Shown: positions 19,647 through 29,061 of the stretch, one piece after another
Layout: the number at the start of each line of letters is the position of its first letter
Numbering within the stretch: the stretch's first letter is position 1
From: Streptomyces malaysiensis subsp. samsunensis
GTDB lineage: Bacteria; Actinomycetota; Actinomycetes; Streptomycetales; Streptomycetaceae
Assembly (NCBI RefSeq): GCF_024519315.1
Contig: NZ_JANIIC010000049.1
Coordinates: 1 to 64,000, forward strand
DNA: 64,000 nt
Reading direction: 5' to 3'
The notes under the pieces: model-generated
What the model saw: only the letters and a program-made list of their open reading frames with translations
The model's database searches: none
What the model was told of the DNA's origin: nothing
Translations under genes and position numbers: made by a program

Positions 19647-20600
19647 ATGGTGGTGGCCATACGGCGGCTGGGCGGATCGGAGGCGGACCCGGGGCTCTAC
19701 GGCCCCCGGTCGGTCACCTGGCAGATGCATGGCGACCCGGTGATGTGGATCGCGGGGGTGCGCGCCCTGTACCTCCAGGCCCTGCATCCGCTCGCGGTGC
19801 GCGGCGTCACCCAGAACTCCGACTTCCGCAAGGACGCCTGGGGAAGGCTGCTGCGCACCGCGCGGTTCGTCGCCACCATCACCTACGGCACCACAGAGGC
19901 GGCCGAGCGGGCGGGCGCCCAGGTCCGGGGCATTCACCGCAGGCTCTCCCTGACCGACCCCGTCACCGGTGTCCGGCACGGCGTCGACGAGCCCGAACTG
20001 CTGCTGTGGGTGCACTGCGCCGAAATCGACTCCTACCTGCATGTGATGCGGCGCTCCGGCTATCCGCTCACCGACGCGCAGGCGGACGCCTATGTCGCCG
20101 AGAACGTGGTGTCCGCCCGGCTGGTCGGTCTCGACCCCGCCGAGGTACCGGCCGATACGGCGGAGCTCGCCGCGTACTTCGAGAAGGTGCGCCCCGAACT
20201 CGCCGACACCCCCGAGGCGCGCGAGGTGGACGCCTTTCTGCGGCGGCCGCCGGTCCATGCCCTGCTCGTCCCGGCGCGCGAGGTGATCTGGGGGCGCTTC
20301 GCCGCGCTTGCCTATGGATCCCTGCCCCCGTACGCCCACGAGCTGTACGGGCGCCCCGCGCCCGCCCCCCAAGTGGTCACCCGCCGACTGCGGGCGATGG
20401 GCAGGGCGCTGCGCTGCATCCCGCCCAAGGCCCGTTGGCAGCTTCCGCCGAAGCACATCCTGCGGGCGGTGGAACGGCTCGGCCCGGGCAGCCGCCCCTC
20501 GCCCTACAAACTCCGCAGGAACGCGGCCATACTGGGCAGCGGGGATGCGACGGGGGCGTTGCCGCACGCGGCCGGTCTCCACGGGGGCGGCGGGAGCTGA
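19647..20600 (+). CDS. MpaB/Lcp-family oxygenase (DUF2236)
   Basis: 317 residues of the MpaB/latex-clearing-protein fold. The motifs GDPVMWIAGVRALYLQALHP and the following TYGTTEAAERAGAQVRGIH are typical, with conserved histidines that bind heme b in characterised relatives. Relatives cleave polyisoprene or act in fungal mycophenolate synthesis; the actinobacterial majority, including this one, is uncharacterised. No signal peptide is seen, unlike secreted Lcp. I chose the ATG at 19647 because GGGAGG is eight bases upstream; GTG codons at 19638 and 19641 are alternatives. Confidence 0.82.
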   Translation: MVVAIRRLGGSEADPGLYGPRSVTWQMHGDPVMWIAGVRALYLQALHPLAVRGVTQNSDFRKDAWGRLLRTARFVATITYGTTEAAERAGAQVRGIHRRLSLTDPVTGVRHGVDEPELLLWVHCAEIDSYLHVMRRSGYPLTDAQADAYVAENVVSARLVGLDPAEVPADTAELAAYFEKVRPELADTPEAREVDAFLRRPPVHALLVPAREVIWGRFAALAYGSLPPYAHELYGRPAPAPQVVTRRLRAMGRALRCIPPKARWQLPPKHILRAVERLGPGSRPSPYKLRRNAAILGSGDATGALPHAAGLHGGGGS

Positions 20601-20622
20601 CTTCCGCCAAGGCAGGGGGAGC

Positions 20623-23022
20623 ATGGCGGACATCAGGCTGATCCAGGACCGGTACCGGCTGCTGGACCGGATCGGGCGCGGGGGCATGGGCGAGGTGTGG
20701 CGGGCGCGCGACGAGTCACTCGGCCGCCGTGTCGCCGTCAAATGCCTCAAGCCCCTGGGGTCGCGGCACGACCCCGCCTTCACCGGGGTGGTGCGGGAGC
20801 GCTTCCGCCGGGAAGCGCGGGTGGCCGCCGCGCTCCAGCACCGCGGGGTCACCGTGGTGCATGACTTCGGCGAGCACGAAGGTGTGCTCTACCTGGTCAT
20901 GGAGCTGCTGGAGGGCCGTAATCTCAGCCAGCTGCTGGACGGCACCGAGCGCCGGCCGCTGCCGGTCCCCGAGGTGCTGGACATCGCGGAGCAGGTCGCC
21001 GCCGCCCTCGCCTACACCCATGACCAGGGCGTGGTGCACCGCGATCTGAAGCCGGCCAACATCATGCGGCTCACCGACGGCACCGTGAAGCTGTGCGACT
21101 TCGGCATCGCCCGCCTTGCCCACGACGTCGGCTTCACCTCCCGGCTCACCGGCACCGGCGTCGCCATGGGCACCCCGCACTACATGTCGCCCGAGCAGAT
21201 CGCGGGCAGCCCGGTCGACCACCGCAGCGATCTGTACTCCCTGGGCTGTGTGCTCTACGAACTGGCCACGGGGGCGCCGCCGTTCGCCCTGGACGACACA
21301 TGGGCGGTGCTCGTCGGCCACCGTCACACCCCGCCCGTCCCGCCGCGCCGCCACCGGCACGGACTCCCCGAGCGGTTCGAGCGCGCCGTGCTCGATCTGC
21401 TGGCCAAGACCCCGGAGGACCGACCGCGCGACGCCGCCGAGTTCGCCGAGCGGATCGCCCCGGCGCGGGTGTCCCGGGGGCCGACGGCGCCGACGCTCCC
21501 CGCACCGCGCGGCGCGCTCCCGGCCGCCGGACCGCCGGCTCCGCGCCCTCCGGCCGCCGGACCGCTGGCTCGCCTCCTGACCGCGGGGCCGTCGGCTCCC
21601 CGCCTCCCGGCCTGGGCCCGGCAGATGACCACCGGGTCCAAGGCGTACACCGGCGGCGTGGGGCTGCTCTCGGCGACCCCGCCCGACGCGGCGACCCCGC
21701 CCGACGCGGCGACCCCGCCCGACGCGGCGGCCGCGCTCACCGGCGTCTGGACCGGGGGCCGCGCCACCGCGCGCCCCGCTCTGCCACCCCCGCCCGGGGC
21801 GCGGGCCCGGCTCGCCGAGCGGCACCGCGCCGGGCTGGATCTCGGGTGGCTGGGCCGCTGGGCGGAGGCGGTGGAAACACACCGGGCGGTGGCCGCCGAA
21901 CGCGAGCGCGCCCTGGGCGCCGACCACCCCGACACCCTCGCCAGCCGCTACGAGATCGCCTTCGCCCTCGGGGTCCTGGGCCGCCCCGGCGACGCGCTGC
22001 GCGAGTACGAGCGGGTCGCGGCGGGCCGCCGGCGCGTCCTTGGCCCCGACCATCCGGACACCCTCGCCGCCCGCCAGGAGACCGCGTTCACCCTGGGCCG
22101 CCTCGGCCGCTTCACCGAGGCCCAGCGCCTCTACACGGCCGTGCTCGCCGAACGCGAGCGCACCATGGGCGCCGACCACCCCGACACCCTGCGCTGCCGT
22201 CACAACCTCGCCTTCAACCTGGGCTGTCTGGGGCACCTGAAGGAGGCGTACCGCATGGCCGAGGGGGTGGCCGCCGCCCGCGCCCGGGTGCTGGGCCCCG
22301 ATCACCCCGACACGCTGGTCACCCGCCACGAGGTGGGGTACGCCCTCGGCCGCCTCGACCGCTGGGGCGAGGCCCTGGGCATCTTCCGCGAGGTGGCCGC
22401 CGCCCGCGCCCGCACCCTCGGCCCCGGCCACCCCGACACCCTCGCCGCCCGCTATGAGATCGGCGTCGGCCTGGGGCGGCTGGACCGGGGCGCGGAGGCC
22501 CTCGCGGTCTACCGTGCCCTTGTCGAGGACCGCACCCGCGCCCATGGCCCGGCCGATCCGGAGACCCTGCGCGCCCGGCACGGCCTCGGCGTCAGCCTCG
22601 GCCGGCTGGGCCGCTGGCAGGAGGCGCTGGTCGAGGCGCGGGCGGTGTGCGCCCTCCGCGAGCGGGTGCTTGGCCCCGACCATCCGGACACCCTGGTCAG
22701 CCGTCGTGAAGTGGCCGTCGCCCTGGGCTGGCTCGGCCGCTGGTCCGACGCGCTGGCCGGCTACCGCCGGGTGACCCGCGCCCGCGTCCGCGTCCTGGGC
22801 CCGGACCATCCCGACACCCTCGTCAGCCGCGGCGACGAGGCCCACTGCCGGGAGCGGCTGGACAACCGGGCCGAGACGGGCGAGGCAGCTGAGATGCCTG
22901 AGACGGCTGAGATGGCTGACGCGACCGAGGTGGCCGAGGAGGCCGACGCCGACGAGGTGACCGAGGCGGCCGACGCGGACGGGACGGCCGGGGCCATGGA
23001 GCAGCCGACGCGCCGGGGGTGA
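20623..23022 (+). CDS. Ser/Thr protein kinase with C-terminal TPR-like repeats
   Basis: 799 residues. The Hanks-type kinase domain (about 10-275) has the glycine loop GRGGMGEVW, Lys40 in VAVKCL, catalytic HRDLKPAN, DFGIAR and MSPEQ. A proline/alanine linker with three TPPDAA units (about 350-365) follows. Residues about 405-740 hold some eight repeats of about 42 residues, each with a GxDHPDTLxxR motif, a tetratricopeptide subtype found in Streptomyces signalling proteins. The tail is acidic. No transmembrane segment is visible, so it is probably cytosolic, with the repeats recruiting partners. ATG at 20623 has GGGGGA upstream; the gene starts 22 bases after the oxygenase gene. Confidence 0.9.
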   Translation: MADIRLIQDRYRLLDRIGRGGMGEVWRARDESLGRRVAVKCLKPLGSRHDPAFTGVVRERFRREARVAAALQHRGVTVVHDFGEHEGVLYLVMELLEGRNLSQLLDGTERRPLPVPEVLDIAEQVAAALAYTHDQGVVHRDLKPANIMRLTDGTVKLCDFGIARLAHDVGFTSRLTGTGVAMGTPHYMSPEQIAGSPVDHRSDLYSLGCVLYELATGAPPFALDDTWAVLVGHRHTPPVPPRRHRHGLPERFERAVLDLLAKTPEDRPRDAAEFAERIAPARVSRGPTAPTLPAPRGALPAAGPPAPRPPAAGPLARLLTAGPSAPRLPAWARQMTTGSKAYTGGVGLLSATPPDAATPPDAATPPDAAAALTGVWTGGRATARPALPPPPGARARLAERHRAGLDLGWLGRWAEAVETHRAVAAERERALGADHPDTLASRYEIAFALGVLGRPGDALREYERVAAGRRRVLGPDHPDTLAARQETAFTLGRLGRFTEAQRLYTAVLAERERTMGADHPDTLRCRHNLAFNLGCLGHLKEAYRMAEGVAAARARVLGPDHPDTLVTRHEVGYALGRLDRWGEALGIFREVAAARARTLGPGHPDTLAARYEIGVGLGRLDRGAEALAVYRALVEDRTRAHGPADPETLRARHGLGVSLGRLGRWQEALVEARAVCALRERVLGPDHPDTLVSRREVAVALGWLGRWSDALAGYRRVTRARVRVLGPDHPDTLVSRGDEAHCRERLDNRAETGEAAEMPETAEMADATEVAEEADADEVTEAADADGTAGAMEQPTRRG

Positions 23023-23068
23023 CCCCCGTGGCCTGGCCCCCGCGATCATCGCGTGCTAACCAGAGGGC

Positions 23069-24625
23069 ATGTCTCACAGCGATGCGTACGACGTCGTCAT
23101 CGTCGGCGGTGGTCACAACGGCCTGGTGGCCGCCGCGTATCTCGCCCGCGCCGGGCGGAGCGTGCTGGTGCTCGAGCGCCTCGGCCACACCGGTGGCGCC
23201 ACCGTGTCCACGCGGCCCTATCCCGGGGTGGACGCACGGCTCTCGCGCTACTCCTACCTGGTCAGCCTGTTGCCGCGGCGGATCGTGGACGACCTCGGAC
23301 TGCGTTTCGCGGTACGCAAGCGCGCGGTGTCCTCGTACACGCCCGACGTCCGGGGCGGGCGCCCCACCGGGCTGCTGGTGGACACCGGCTCCACCGGCCG
23401 GACGCGTGCCGCGTTCGCCCGGCTGACCGGGTCGGAGCGGGAGTACGAGTCCTGGCGGCGCTTCTACGGCATGACCCAGCGGGTGGCCGAGCGCGTCTTC
23501 CCCACGCTGACCGAGCCGCTGCCCACCCGGGACGAGCTGCGGGCGCGGATCGGGGACGACGCGGCGTGGCAGGCGCTGTTCGAGCGGCCGCTGGGGGAGG
23601 CGATCGAGGCGGCGTTCGACGACGACCTCATCCGGGGCGTGGTCCTCACCGACGCGCTCATCGGCACCTTCGCCCGCGCCCATGACCCGTCGCTACGGCA
23701 GAACCGCTGCTTCCTCTACCACGTGATCGGCGGTGGCACCGGCGACTGGGACGTCCCCGTCGGCGGCATGGGCGCGCTCACCGACGCCCTCGCCGACGCC
23801 GCCCGCGCGGCGGGCGCGCGGATCGCCACCGGGCGCGAGGTCACCTCGATCGCCACCGACGGCACCTCGGCGGAGGTGCGGTACGAGGGCGGGGCGGGGG
23901 AGGGCGCCGCGGCCGCCCGGTATGTGCTCGTCGGCGCCGCACCGCGCGAGCTGGCCCGGCTGCTGGGCGAGGAGCCGCCCGCCCCGCCCGCCGAAGGGGC
24001 GCAGCTCAAGGTGAACATGCTGCTGCGCAGGCTGCCCGCGCTGCGTGACCGCGAGGTCGACCCGCGCGAGGCGTTCTCCGGGACGTTCCACATCGCCGAG
24101 GGGTACGGCGCGCTGGAGGACGCGTACCGCCAGGCGGCCGCGGGGGAGCTGCCGCACCGGCCGCCGTCGGAAATCTACTGCCACTCGCTGACCGATCCGT
24201 CGATCCTCGGCCCGGAGCTCGCACGCGGGGGCTATCAGACCCTGACCCTGTTCGGACTGCACACCCCCGCCCGGCTGTTCACCGAGGACAACGACGCGGC
24301 GCGCACCGCGCTGCTGCGCGCCACCCTGGCGGAGCTGGACGCGTGTCTCGCCGAGCCGATCGCCGACTGTCTCGCTCATGACGCCGACGGCCGGCCGTGT
24401 ATCGAGGCCAAGACCCCGCTGGACCTGGACGCCGAGCTGCGGCTGCCCGGCGGCAACATCTTCCACCGGGACCTGGCCTTCCCGTACGCCCAGGAGGGCA
24501 CCGGCCGCTGGGGTGTGGAGACCCGCCACGCCAATGTGCTGCTGTGCGGCGCGGGGGCGGTGCGCGGCGGCGGGGTGAGCGGAATCCCCGGGCACAACGC
24601 GGCGATGGCGGTGCTCGGCAAGTGA
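23069..24625 (+). CDS. FAD-dependent oxidoreductase, phytoene-desaturase/CrtI-like family
   Basis: 518 residues. The N-terminal dinucleotide fold is VVIVGGGHNGLVAAAYLARAG, followed by a GGATVSTRPYPG motif; the C-terminal FAD-contact region is LLCGAGAVRGGGVSGIPGHNAA. This branch (NAD(P)/FAD-dependent amine-oxidase-like, near PYROXD2) is distinct from true carotenoid desaturases, and there are no carotenoid genes nearby. Substrate unknown. It follows the kinase gene by 46 bases. Confidence 0.87.
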   Translation: MSHSDAYDVVIVGGGHNGLVAAAYLARAGRSVLVLERLGHTGGATVSTRPYPGVDARLSRYSYLVSLLPRRIVDDLGLRFAVRKRAVSSYTPDVRGGRPTGLLVDTGSTGRTRAAFARLTGSEREYESWRRFYGMTQRVAERVFPTLTEPLPTRDELRARIGDDAAWQALFERPLGEAIEAAFDDDLIRGVVLTDALIGTFARAHDPSLRQNRCFLYHVIGGGTGDWDVPVGGMGALTDALADAARAAGARIATGREVTSIATDGTSAEVRYEGGAGEGAAAARYVLVGAAPRELARLLGEEPPAPPAEGAQLKVNMLLRRLPALRDREVDPREAFSGTFHIAEGYGALEDAYRQAAAGELPHRPPSEIYCHSLTDPSILGPELARGGYQTLTLFGLHTPARLFTEDNDAARTALLRATLAELDACLAEPIADCLAHDADGRPCIEAKTPLDLDAELRLPGGNIFHRDLAFPYAQEGTGRWGVETRHANVLLCGAGAVRGGGVSGIPGHNAAMAVLGK

Positions 24626-24739
24626 CCCCGGACGGCTCTCCGGGCGCCCCGGTGTGCCCTACGGACGGCCCGGGACGAGCCCTCCGGACGCCCCGGGACG
24701 GGATTTTCTCCCGCCGGGCCACGACTTTCTGCCGCCGAA

Positions 24740-24756
24740 TCTGACGTAGCGTCAGA
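24740..24756. promoter_or_regulatory. 17-bp palindrome upstream of the nitronate monooxygenase gene
   Basis: TCTGACGTAGCGTCAGA has arms TCTGACG and CGTCAGA around TAG. The same pattern TCTGACnnAGCnTCAGA occurs at 30797-30813 before two other lipid-breakdown genes. It lies 44 bases from the start codon. The binding protein is not known to me. Confidence 0.65.
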
Positions 24757-24799
24757 AAAACTCTTCCTTCGTCCGCCACCCTGCGGCATCCTGCCGCCC

Positions 24800-25903
24800 A
24801 TGCAGACGGAGCTGAGCGCAAGGCTGGGTGTCGAGCACGCCGTCTTCGGTTTCACGCCGTTTCCCGCCGTGGCCGCGGCGATCAGCCGGGCCGGCGGCCT
24901 CGGTGTGCTCGGCGCGGTCCGTTACGGCGCGGGCGAGGAGCTGGCCCGTGACCTCGACTGGATGGAGGAGCACACCGACGGAAAGCCCTATGGCCTGGAC
25001 GTGGTGATGCCCGCGAAGAAGGTGGAAGGGGTCACCGAGGCCGATATCGAGGCGATGATCCCCGAAGGCCACCGCGCCTTCGTCCGGGACACCCTCGCCA
25101 AGCACGGCGTCCCCGAGCTCGCCGAGGGTGAGGCGTCCGGCTGGCGGATCACCGGCTGGCTCGAGCAGGTGGCCCGCAGCCAGCTCGACGTCGCCTTCGA
25201 CTACCCCGTGAAACTCCTGGCCAACGCCCTGGGCTCACCCCCGGCCGATGTCGTGGCCCGCGCCCATGACCACGGCATCCTCGTGGCCGCCCTCGCGGGC
25301 AGCGCCCGCCACGCCCTCCACCACAAGGAGGCGGGGCTCGATGTCATCGTCGCCCAGGGCTATGAGGCGGGCGGCCACACCGGTGAGATCGCCTCCATGG
25401 TGCTCACCCCCGAGGTGGTGCGGGCCGTGGACCCGCTGCCCGTGCTCGCCGCGGGCGGTATCGGCAGCGGTGAGCAGATCGCGGCCGGGCTGGCCCTGGG
25501 CGCCCAGGGCGTCTGGATCGGCTCCCTCTGGCTCACCACCGAGGAGGCCGAACTCCATTCGGCGGCCCTCACCCGCAAGCTGCTGGCGGCCGGGTCCGGG
25601 GACACCGTGCGCTCCCGTGCCCTCACCGGCAAGCCCGCCCGTCAGCTGCGCACCGAGTGGACCGACGCCTGGGAGGACCCGGACGGGCCCGAGCCGCTGC
25701 CCATGCCGCTCCAGGGGCTGCTGGTGGCCGAGGCCGTCTCCCGCATCCAGAAGCACGAGGTGGAACCGCTGCTCGGCACGCCGGTCGGCCAGATCGTCGG
25801 CCGGATGGACTCCGTCCGCCCGGTCCAGGCCGTCTTCGACGATCTGACCCGTGGCTTCGAGCGCGCCATCGACCGCGTCAACCACATCGCCCGACGCGGC
25901 TGA
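24800..25903 (+). CDS. Nitronate monooxygenase / 2-nitropropane dioxygenase-like FMN enzyme
   Basis: 367 residues with a TIM-barrel: early FTPFPAVAAAISRAGGLGVLG, then AQGYEAGGHTGEIAS with the active-site histidine, and the phosphate-binding VLAAGGIGSGEQIAAGLALGAQGVWIG. The family oxidises nitronates, but in actinobacteria members often sit beside fatty-acid and steroid genes where their job is unclear. The ATG at 24800 has no Shine-Dalgarno, so a leaderless or near-leaderless mRNA is possible. The palindrome at 24740 suggests shared control with the genes at 29-35 kb. Confidence 0.87.
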   Translation: MQTELSARLGVEHAVFGFTPFPAVAAAISRAGGLGVLGAVRYGAGEELARDLDWMEEHTDGKPYGLDVVMPAKKVEGVTEADIEAMIPEGHRAFVRDTLAKHGVPELAEGEASGWRITGWLEQVARSQLDVAFDYPVKLLANALGSPPADVVARAHDHGILVAALAGSARHALHHKEAGLDVIVAQGYEAGGHTGEIASMVLTPEVVRAVDPLPVLAAGGIGSGEQIAAGLALGAQGVWIGSLWLTTEEAELHSAALTRKLLAAGSGDTVRSRALTGKPARQLRTEWTDAWEDPDGPEPLPMPLQGLLVAEAVSRIQKHEVEPLLGTPVGQIVGRMDSVRPVQAVFDDLTRGFERAIDRVNHIARRG

Positions 25904-26010
25904 CCGCGCGGATATCGCGAGCCCCGGGGCCCGGTACCGCATCCCGCCCGACCCGTTCGCACCCGCCCCACACCGCTTGACACCGCCGTCAGAAGGAGGA
26001 CCGGACCGCC

Positions 26011-27573
26011 ATGTCCCCTACACCCAACGGCTTCTGGGCCCAGGCCGCGCTCGAGCCCGACCGCACCGTGCTCATCGCCCCGGACGGTGCGGAGTGGACC
26101 GCCGGGCGGCTGCACAGCGCGTGCAACCGGCTCGTCGTCGGGCTGCGCGCCGCCGGGCTGCGCCGTGGCGACGCCCTGGCGATCGTCCTGCCCAACGGGG
26201 TGGAGTTCTTCGTCGCCGCGCTCGCCGCCACTCAGGCCGGGCTCTATCTGGTGCCGGTCAACCACCATCTGGTCGGCCCCGAGATCGCCTGGATCGTCTC
26301 CGACTCCGGCGCCAAGGTGCTGATCGCCCACGAGCGTTTCGGCGATCAGGCGGCCGCGGCCGCCGACGAGGCGGGGCTGCCCGCGACCCACCGCTACGCG
26401 GTCGGCGCGATCGACGGCTTCCGCCCGTACGCCGAGCTCATCGAGGGGCGGCCGGAGGAACCGCCCGCCGACCGCGAGCTGGGCTGGGTGATGAACTACA
26501 CCTCCGGCACCACGGGCCGTCCGCGCGGAATCCGCCGGGCGCTGACCGGAAAGCTCCCCGAGGTGAGCCACCTCGGCGGCTTTCTGCGGTTCTTCGGCAT
26601 CACCCCGCGCGCCGAGGAGCCCGACCACGTCCATCTGGTGTGCTCACCGCTCTACCACACCGCCGTACTTCAGTTCGCGAGCTCCTCGCTGCACATCGGC
26701 CATCCCCTGGTGCTCATGGACAAGTGGACGCCCCAGGAGATGCTGCGCCTCATCGACACCTACCGCTGTACGCACACCCATATGGTGCCGACCCAGTTCC
26801 ACCGGCTGCTCGCCCTCCCCGACGAGGTCAAACGGTCCTACGACGTCTCGTCGATGCGTCATGCCATCCACGGTGCCGCGCCCTGTCCCGATCACATCAA
26901 GCGCGCGATGATCGACTGGTGGGGCGGCTGTATCGAGGAGTACTACGCGGCCAGCGAGGGCGGCGGCACCTTCGCCACCGCCGAGGGCTGGCTGAAGAAG
27001 CCCGGGACCGTCGGCCGCCCCTGGCCCATCAGCGAGATCGCCATCTTCGACGACGAGGGCACCCGGCTCCCGGCCGGTGAACTCGGCACCGTCTACATGA
27101 AGATGAGCACCGGGGGTTTCGCCTACCACAAGGACAAGAGCAAGACCGAGAAGAGCCGCATCGGTGACTTCTTCACCGTCGGCGACCTCGGCCTCCTGGA
27201 CGAGGACGGCTATCTCTACCTCCGCGACCGCAAGATCGACCTGATCATCTCGGGCGGGGTCAACATCTACCCCGCCGAGATCGAGTCGGCGCTGCTCACC
27301 CACCCGGCCGTCGCCGACGCCGCCGCCTTCGGGATCCCTCACGCGGACTGGGGCGAGCAGGTCATCGCGGTTGTGGAACCCGCCGAGGGGCATGCGCCGG
27401 GGCCCGGCCTGGCCTCGGAGATCCTCGACCACTGCGCCACCCGGCTGGCCGGTTACAAATGCCCCAAGTCGGTGGAGTTCATAGCGGAGATGCCACGCGA
27501 CCCCAACGGCAAGCTCTACAAACGGCGGCTGCGCGAGCCGTACTGGAAGGACGCGGGTCAGACCCGGCAGTGA
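26011..27573 (+). CDS. Acyl-CoA synthetase (AMP-forming, FadD type)
   Basis: 520 residues. ANL-superfamily motifs: phosphate loop YTSGTTGRPRGI, then EYYAASEGGG for adenine, the hinge region YLRDRKIDLIISGGVNIYPAEIE, and the C-terminal catalytic lysine in RDPNGKLYKRR. It activates a carboxylic acid to the acyl-CoA via an acyl-AMP. The set of neighbours suggests a medium-length or side-chain acid rather than a standard long fatty acid, but the substrate is not readable. AAGGAGG precedes the ATG. Probably co-transcribed with the nitronate monooxygenase 107 bases upstream. Confidence 0.9.
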   Translation: MSPTPNGFWAQAALEPDRTVLIAPDGAEWTAGRLHSACNRLVVGLRAAGLRRGDALAIVLPNGVEFFVAALAATQAGLYLVPVNHHLVGPEIAWIVSDSGAKVLIAHERFGDQAAAAADEAGLPATHRYAVGAIDGFRPYAELIEGRPEEPPADRELGWVMNYTSGTTGRPRGIRRALTGKLPEVSHLGGFLRFFGITPRAEEPDHVHLVCSPLYHTAVLQFASSSLHIGHPLVLMDKWTPQEMLRLIDTYRCTHTHMVPTQFHRLLALPDEVKRSYDVSSMRHAIHGAAPCPDHIKRAMIDWWGGCIEEYYAASEGGGTFATAEGWLKKPGTVGRPWPISEIAIFDDEGTRLPAGELGTVYMKMSTGGFAYHKDKSKTEKSRIGDFFTVGDLGLLDEDGYLYLRDRKIDLIISGGVNIYPAEIESALLTHPAVADAAAFGIPHADWGEQVIAVVEPAEGHAPGPGLASEILDHCATRLAGYKCPKSVEFIAEMPRDPNGKLYKRRLREPYWKDAGQTRQ

Positions 27574-27644
27574 GGGTGCGTTCGCCCATGTGACGCGGTC
27601 GCGCTGGGCACGTCGGGCGCCATCCTGATCCGGCCATCGCGCCC

Positions 27645-27677
27645 GGGGCCGGTTCCGCTTCCCGCGGGACCGGCCCC
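27645..27677 (+). terminator. Hairpin after the acyl-CoA synthetase gene
   Basis: GGGGCCGGT and ACCGGCCCC form a 9-bp stem with a 15-base loop, 72 bases after the stop. A directly repeated 14-mer CGCCCGTACCGCCG follows at 27771 and 27795, in the leader of the next gene. Confidence 0.7.
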
Positions 27678-27826
27678 GTGGCGTGCTCGCGGTGCGGCGA
27701 CCTATCGTTCCAGAGCCCACCGGGCTGCCCGGACGACCTTTCGGGCCCGCCCGCAACACCGAGACGGGCCCGCCCGTACCGCCGGGACTGGCCTCGCCCG
27801 TACCGCCGAGAGAGGAATCCCCGCCC

Positions 27827-28429
27827 ATGCGACCGCATCTGTCCCCGCGCCATGCGCTGATCGCCGCACTCGCCACCGCCGTGCTGGCCACCGGGGCCAC
27901 CGCCGCCGTCGCCGCACCGGCAGGTCCGGCCGGTCCGGCCCGTGCCCACGGCACTCTGCGGCCGCTGGTCGAACTGGCCGCGCAGCGGGTGCTGGTGGCC
28001 GACGAGGTCGCCGCCGCGAAGTGGGGCACGGACAGCCCGATCGACGATCCGGCGCGGGAGCGGGAGGTGCTGGACGCGGTGGCGCGGCAGGCCGAGGAGC
28101 TGGGCGCCGACCCCGCCGCGACAACGAGGATCTTCCGCGACCAGATCGAGGCCAGCAAGGTCGTCCAGCGCGGCCTCTACCACCGCTGGGACGCCGACCC
28201 CTCACAGGCGCCCACCGAACGCCCCGACCTCGGGCGGATCCGGCTGGAGATCAACCGGATCAACGGCGAACTCGTGCGCGCCATCGCGGACTCGGCGGCC
28301 GTGCGCGAGGGCCCCTCCTGCGTGGGGCGGCTCACGGCCGGGACGGTCGCCGTGGTCCACGGGCGCCACCTGGACGTGCTGCACACGGTGGCGCTCGGCC
28401 GCTCGCTGCCGTCGGTGTGCGAGCGCTGA
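27827..28429 (+). CDS. Secreted chorismate mutase (AroQ-gamma type)
   Basis: 200 residues. An N-terminal signal peptide (basic MRPHLSPRH, hydrophobic ALIAALATAVLATG, then AAVAAPAG) directs export. The mature part is all-helical like the exported Mycobacterium tuberculosis enzyme: LVELAAQRVLVADEVAAAKW carries the expected Arg and Lys, then TRIFRDQIEASKVVQRGLY. It would convert chorismate to prephenate outside the cytoplasm, where no chorismate source is known. The ATG at 27827 was chosen for the signal peptide and upstream GAGAGAGG; the frame opens earlier without similarity. Confidence 0.88.
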   Translation: MRPHLSPRHALIAALATAVLATGATAAVAAPAGPAGPARAHGTLRPLVELAAQRVLVADEVAAAKWGTDSPIDDPAREREVLDAVARQAEELGADPAATTRIFRDQIEASKVVQRGLYHRWDADPSQAPTERPDLGRIRLEINRINGELVRAIADSAAVREGPSCVGRLTAGTVAVVHGRHLDVLHTVALGRSLPSVCER

Positions 28430-28456
28430 GCGCCGTCAAGCCGTGAAGGGGTCGGG

Positions 28457-29035
28457 TCAGGCCGCGGGGCGGTCGTGGAGGACGCGCTGGAAGAGCAGAT
28501 GGTCCCGCCAGGCGCCGGCGATGTGCAGATAGTCCGGCGCCATGCCGATCCGGGTGAATCCGCAGCGGAGCAGAACGCCTTGGGACGGGACGTTCGCCAC
28601 CAGCGTGCTGGCCTCGATCCGGTGCAGTCCGAGGCGCTCGTCGGCCACCCGGCACACGGACCGGACGGCCAGGGAGGCCAGCCCGCGCCCGAGGTGCCCG
28701 GCGTCGATCCAGTAGCCGAGATGGCCGTTGCGCCAGGGCCCGAGGACGATATGCGACAGCGTGACCGTGCCCAGGATCCGGTCGCCGCCGGTCAGCACCC
28801 AGGGCACCATCCGGCCGGACTCCCACTGCTCCAGCTGGTCCCGCAGCCGGGCGGCCTGGCCGCCGGCGGTGAAGAAGCTCTCGTCCCGCCGCGGGCTGGA
28901 GGGGCGCAGATGCTCACGGTTGCGCGTGTACGCGTCCGCGAGCGCCTCGGCGTCGTTCTCGACGGCGGTTCGCATGGTGATCCCGTCGGCCAGGGTCACA
29001 GGGGAAAGGGGCACCGCCGCGGCAGGAAGAGTCAC
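28457..29035 (-). CDS. GNAT-family N-acetyltransferase (RimJ/RimL-like)
   Basis: 192 residues. The acetyl-CoA pyrophosphate loop is GYWIDAGHLGRGLASLAVRS, and LGLHRIEASTLVANVPSQGV followed by LLRCGFTRIG are the usual RimJ/RimL strand-helix elements. Such enzymes acetylate ribosomal protein N-termini or small amines; the target is unknown. A GTG at 29035 opens the frame with a poor ribosome site. It lies 26 bases after the acyl-CoA synthetase gene on the same strand and may be co-transcribed with it. Confidence 0.85.
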   Translation of the reverse strand: MTLPAAAVPLSPVTLADGITMRTAVENDAEALADAYTRNREHLRPSSPRRDESFFTAGGQAARLRDQLEQWESGRMVPWVLTGGDRILGTVTLSHIVLGPWRNGHLGYWIDAGHLGRGLASLAVRSVCRVADERLGLHRIEASTLVANVPSQGVLLRCGFTRIGMAPDYLHIAGAWRDHLLFQRVLHDRPAA

Positions 29036-29061
29036 CTGGTCAGCCTAGTCGGCGCGGCGGG

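Noticed and set aside
23069..24625. Phytoene desaturase of a carotenoid cluster
   Set aside because: No phytoene synthase or lycopene cyclase is nearby and the sequence fits the uncharacterised PYROXD2-like branch.
25979..25996. Possible third copy of the TCTGAC/GTCAGA palindrome before the FadD gene at 26011
   Set aside because: The halves TTGAC and GTCAGA are there but the spacer is one base longer and the AGC core is missing.
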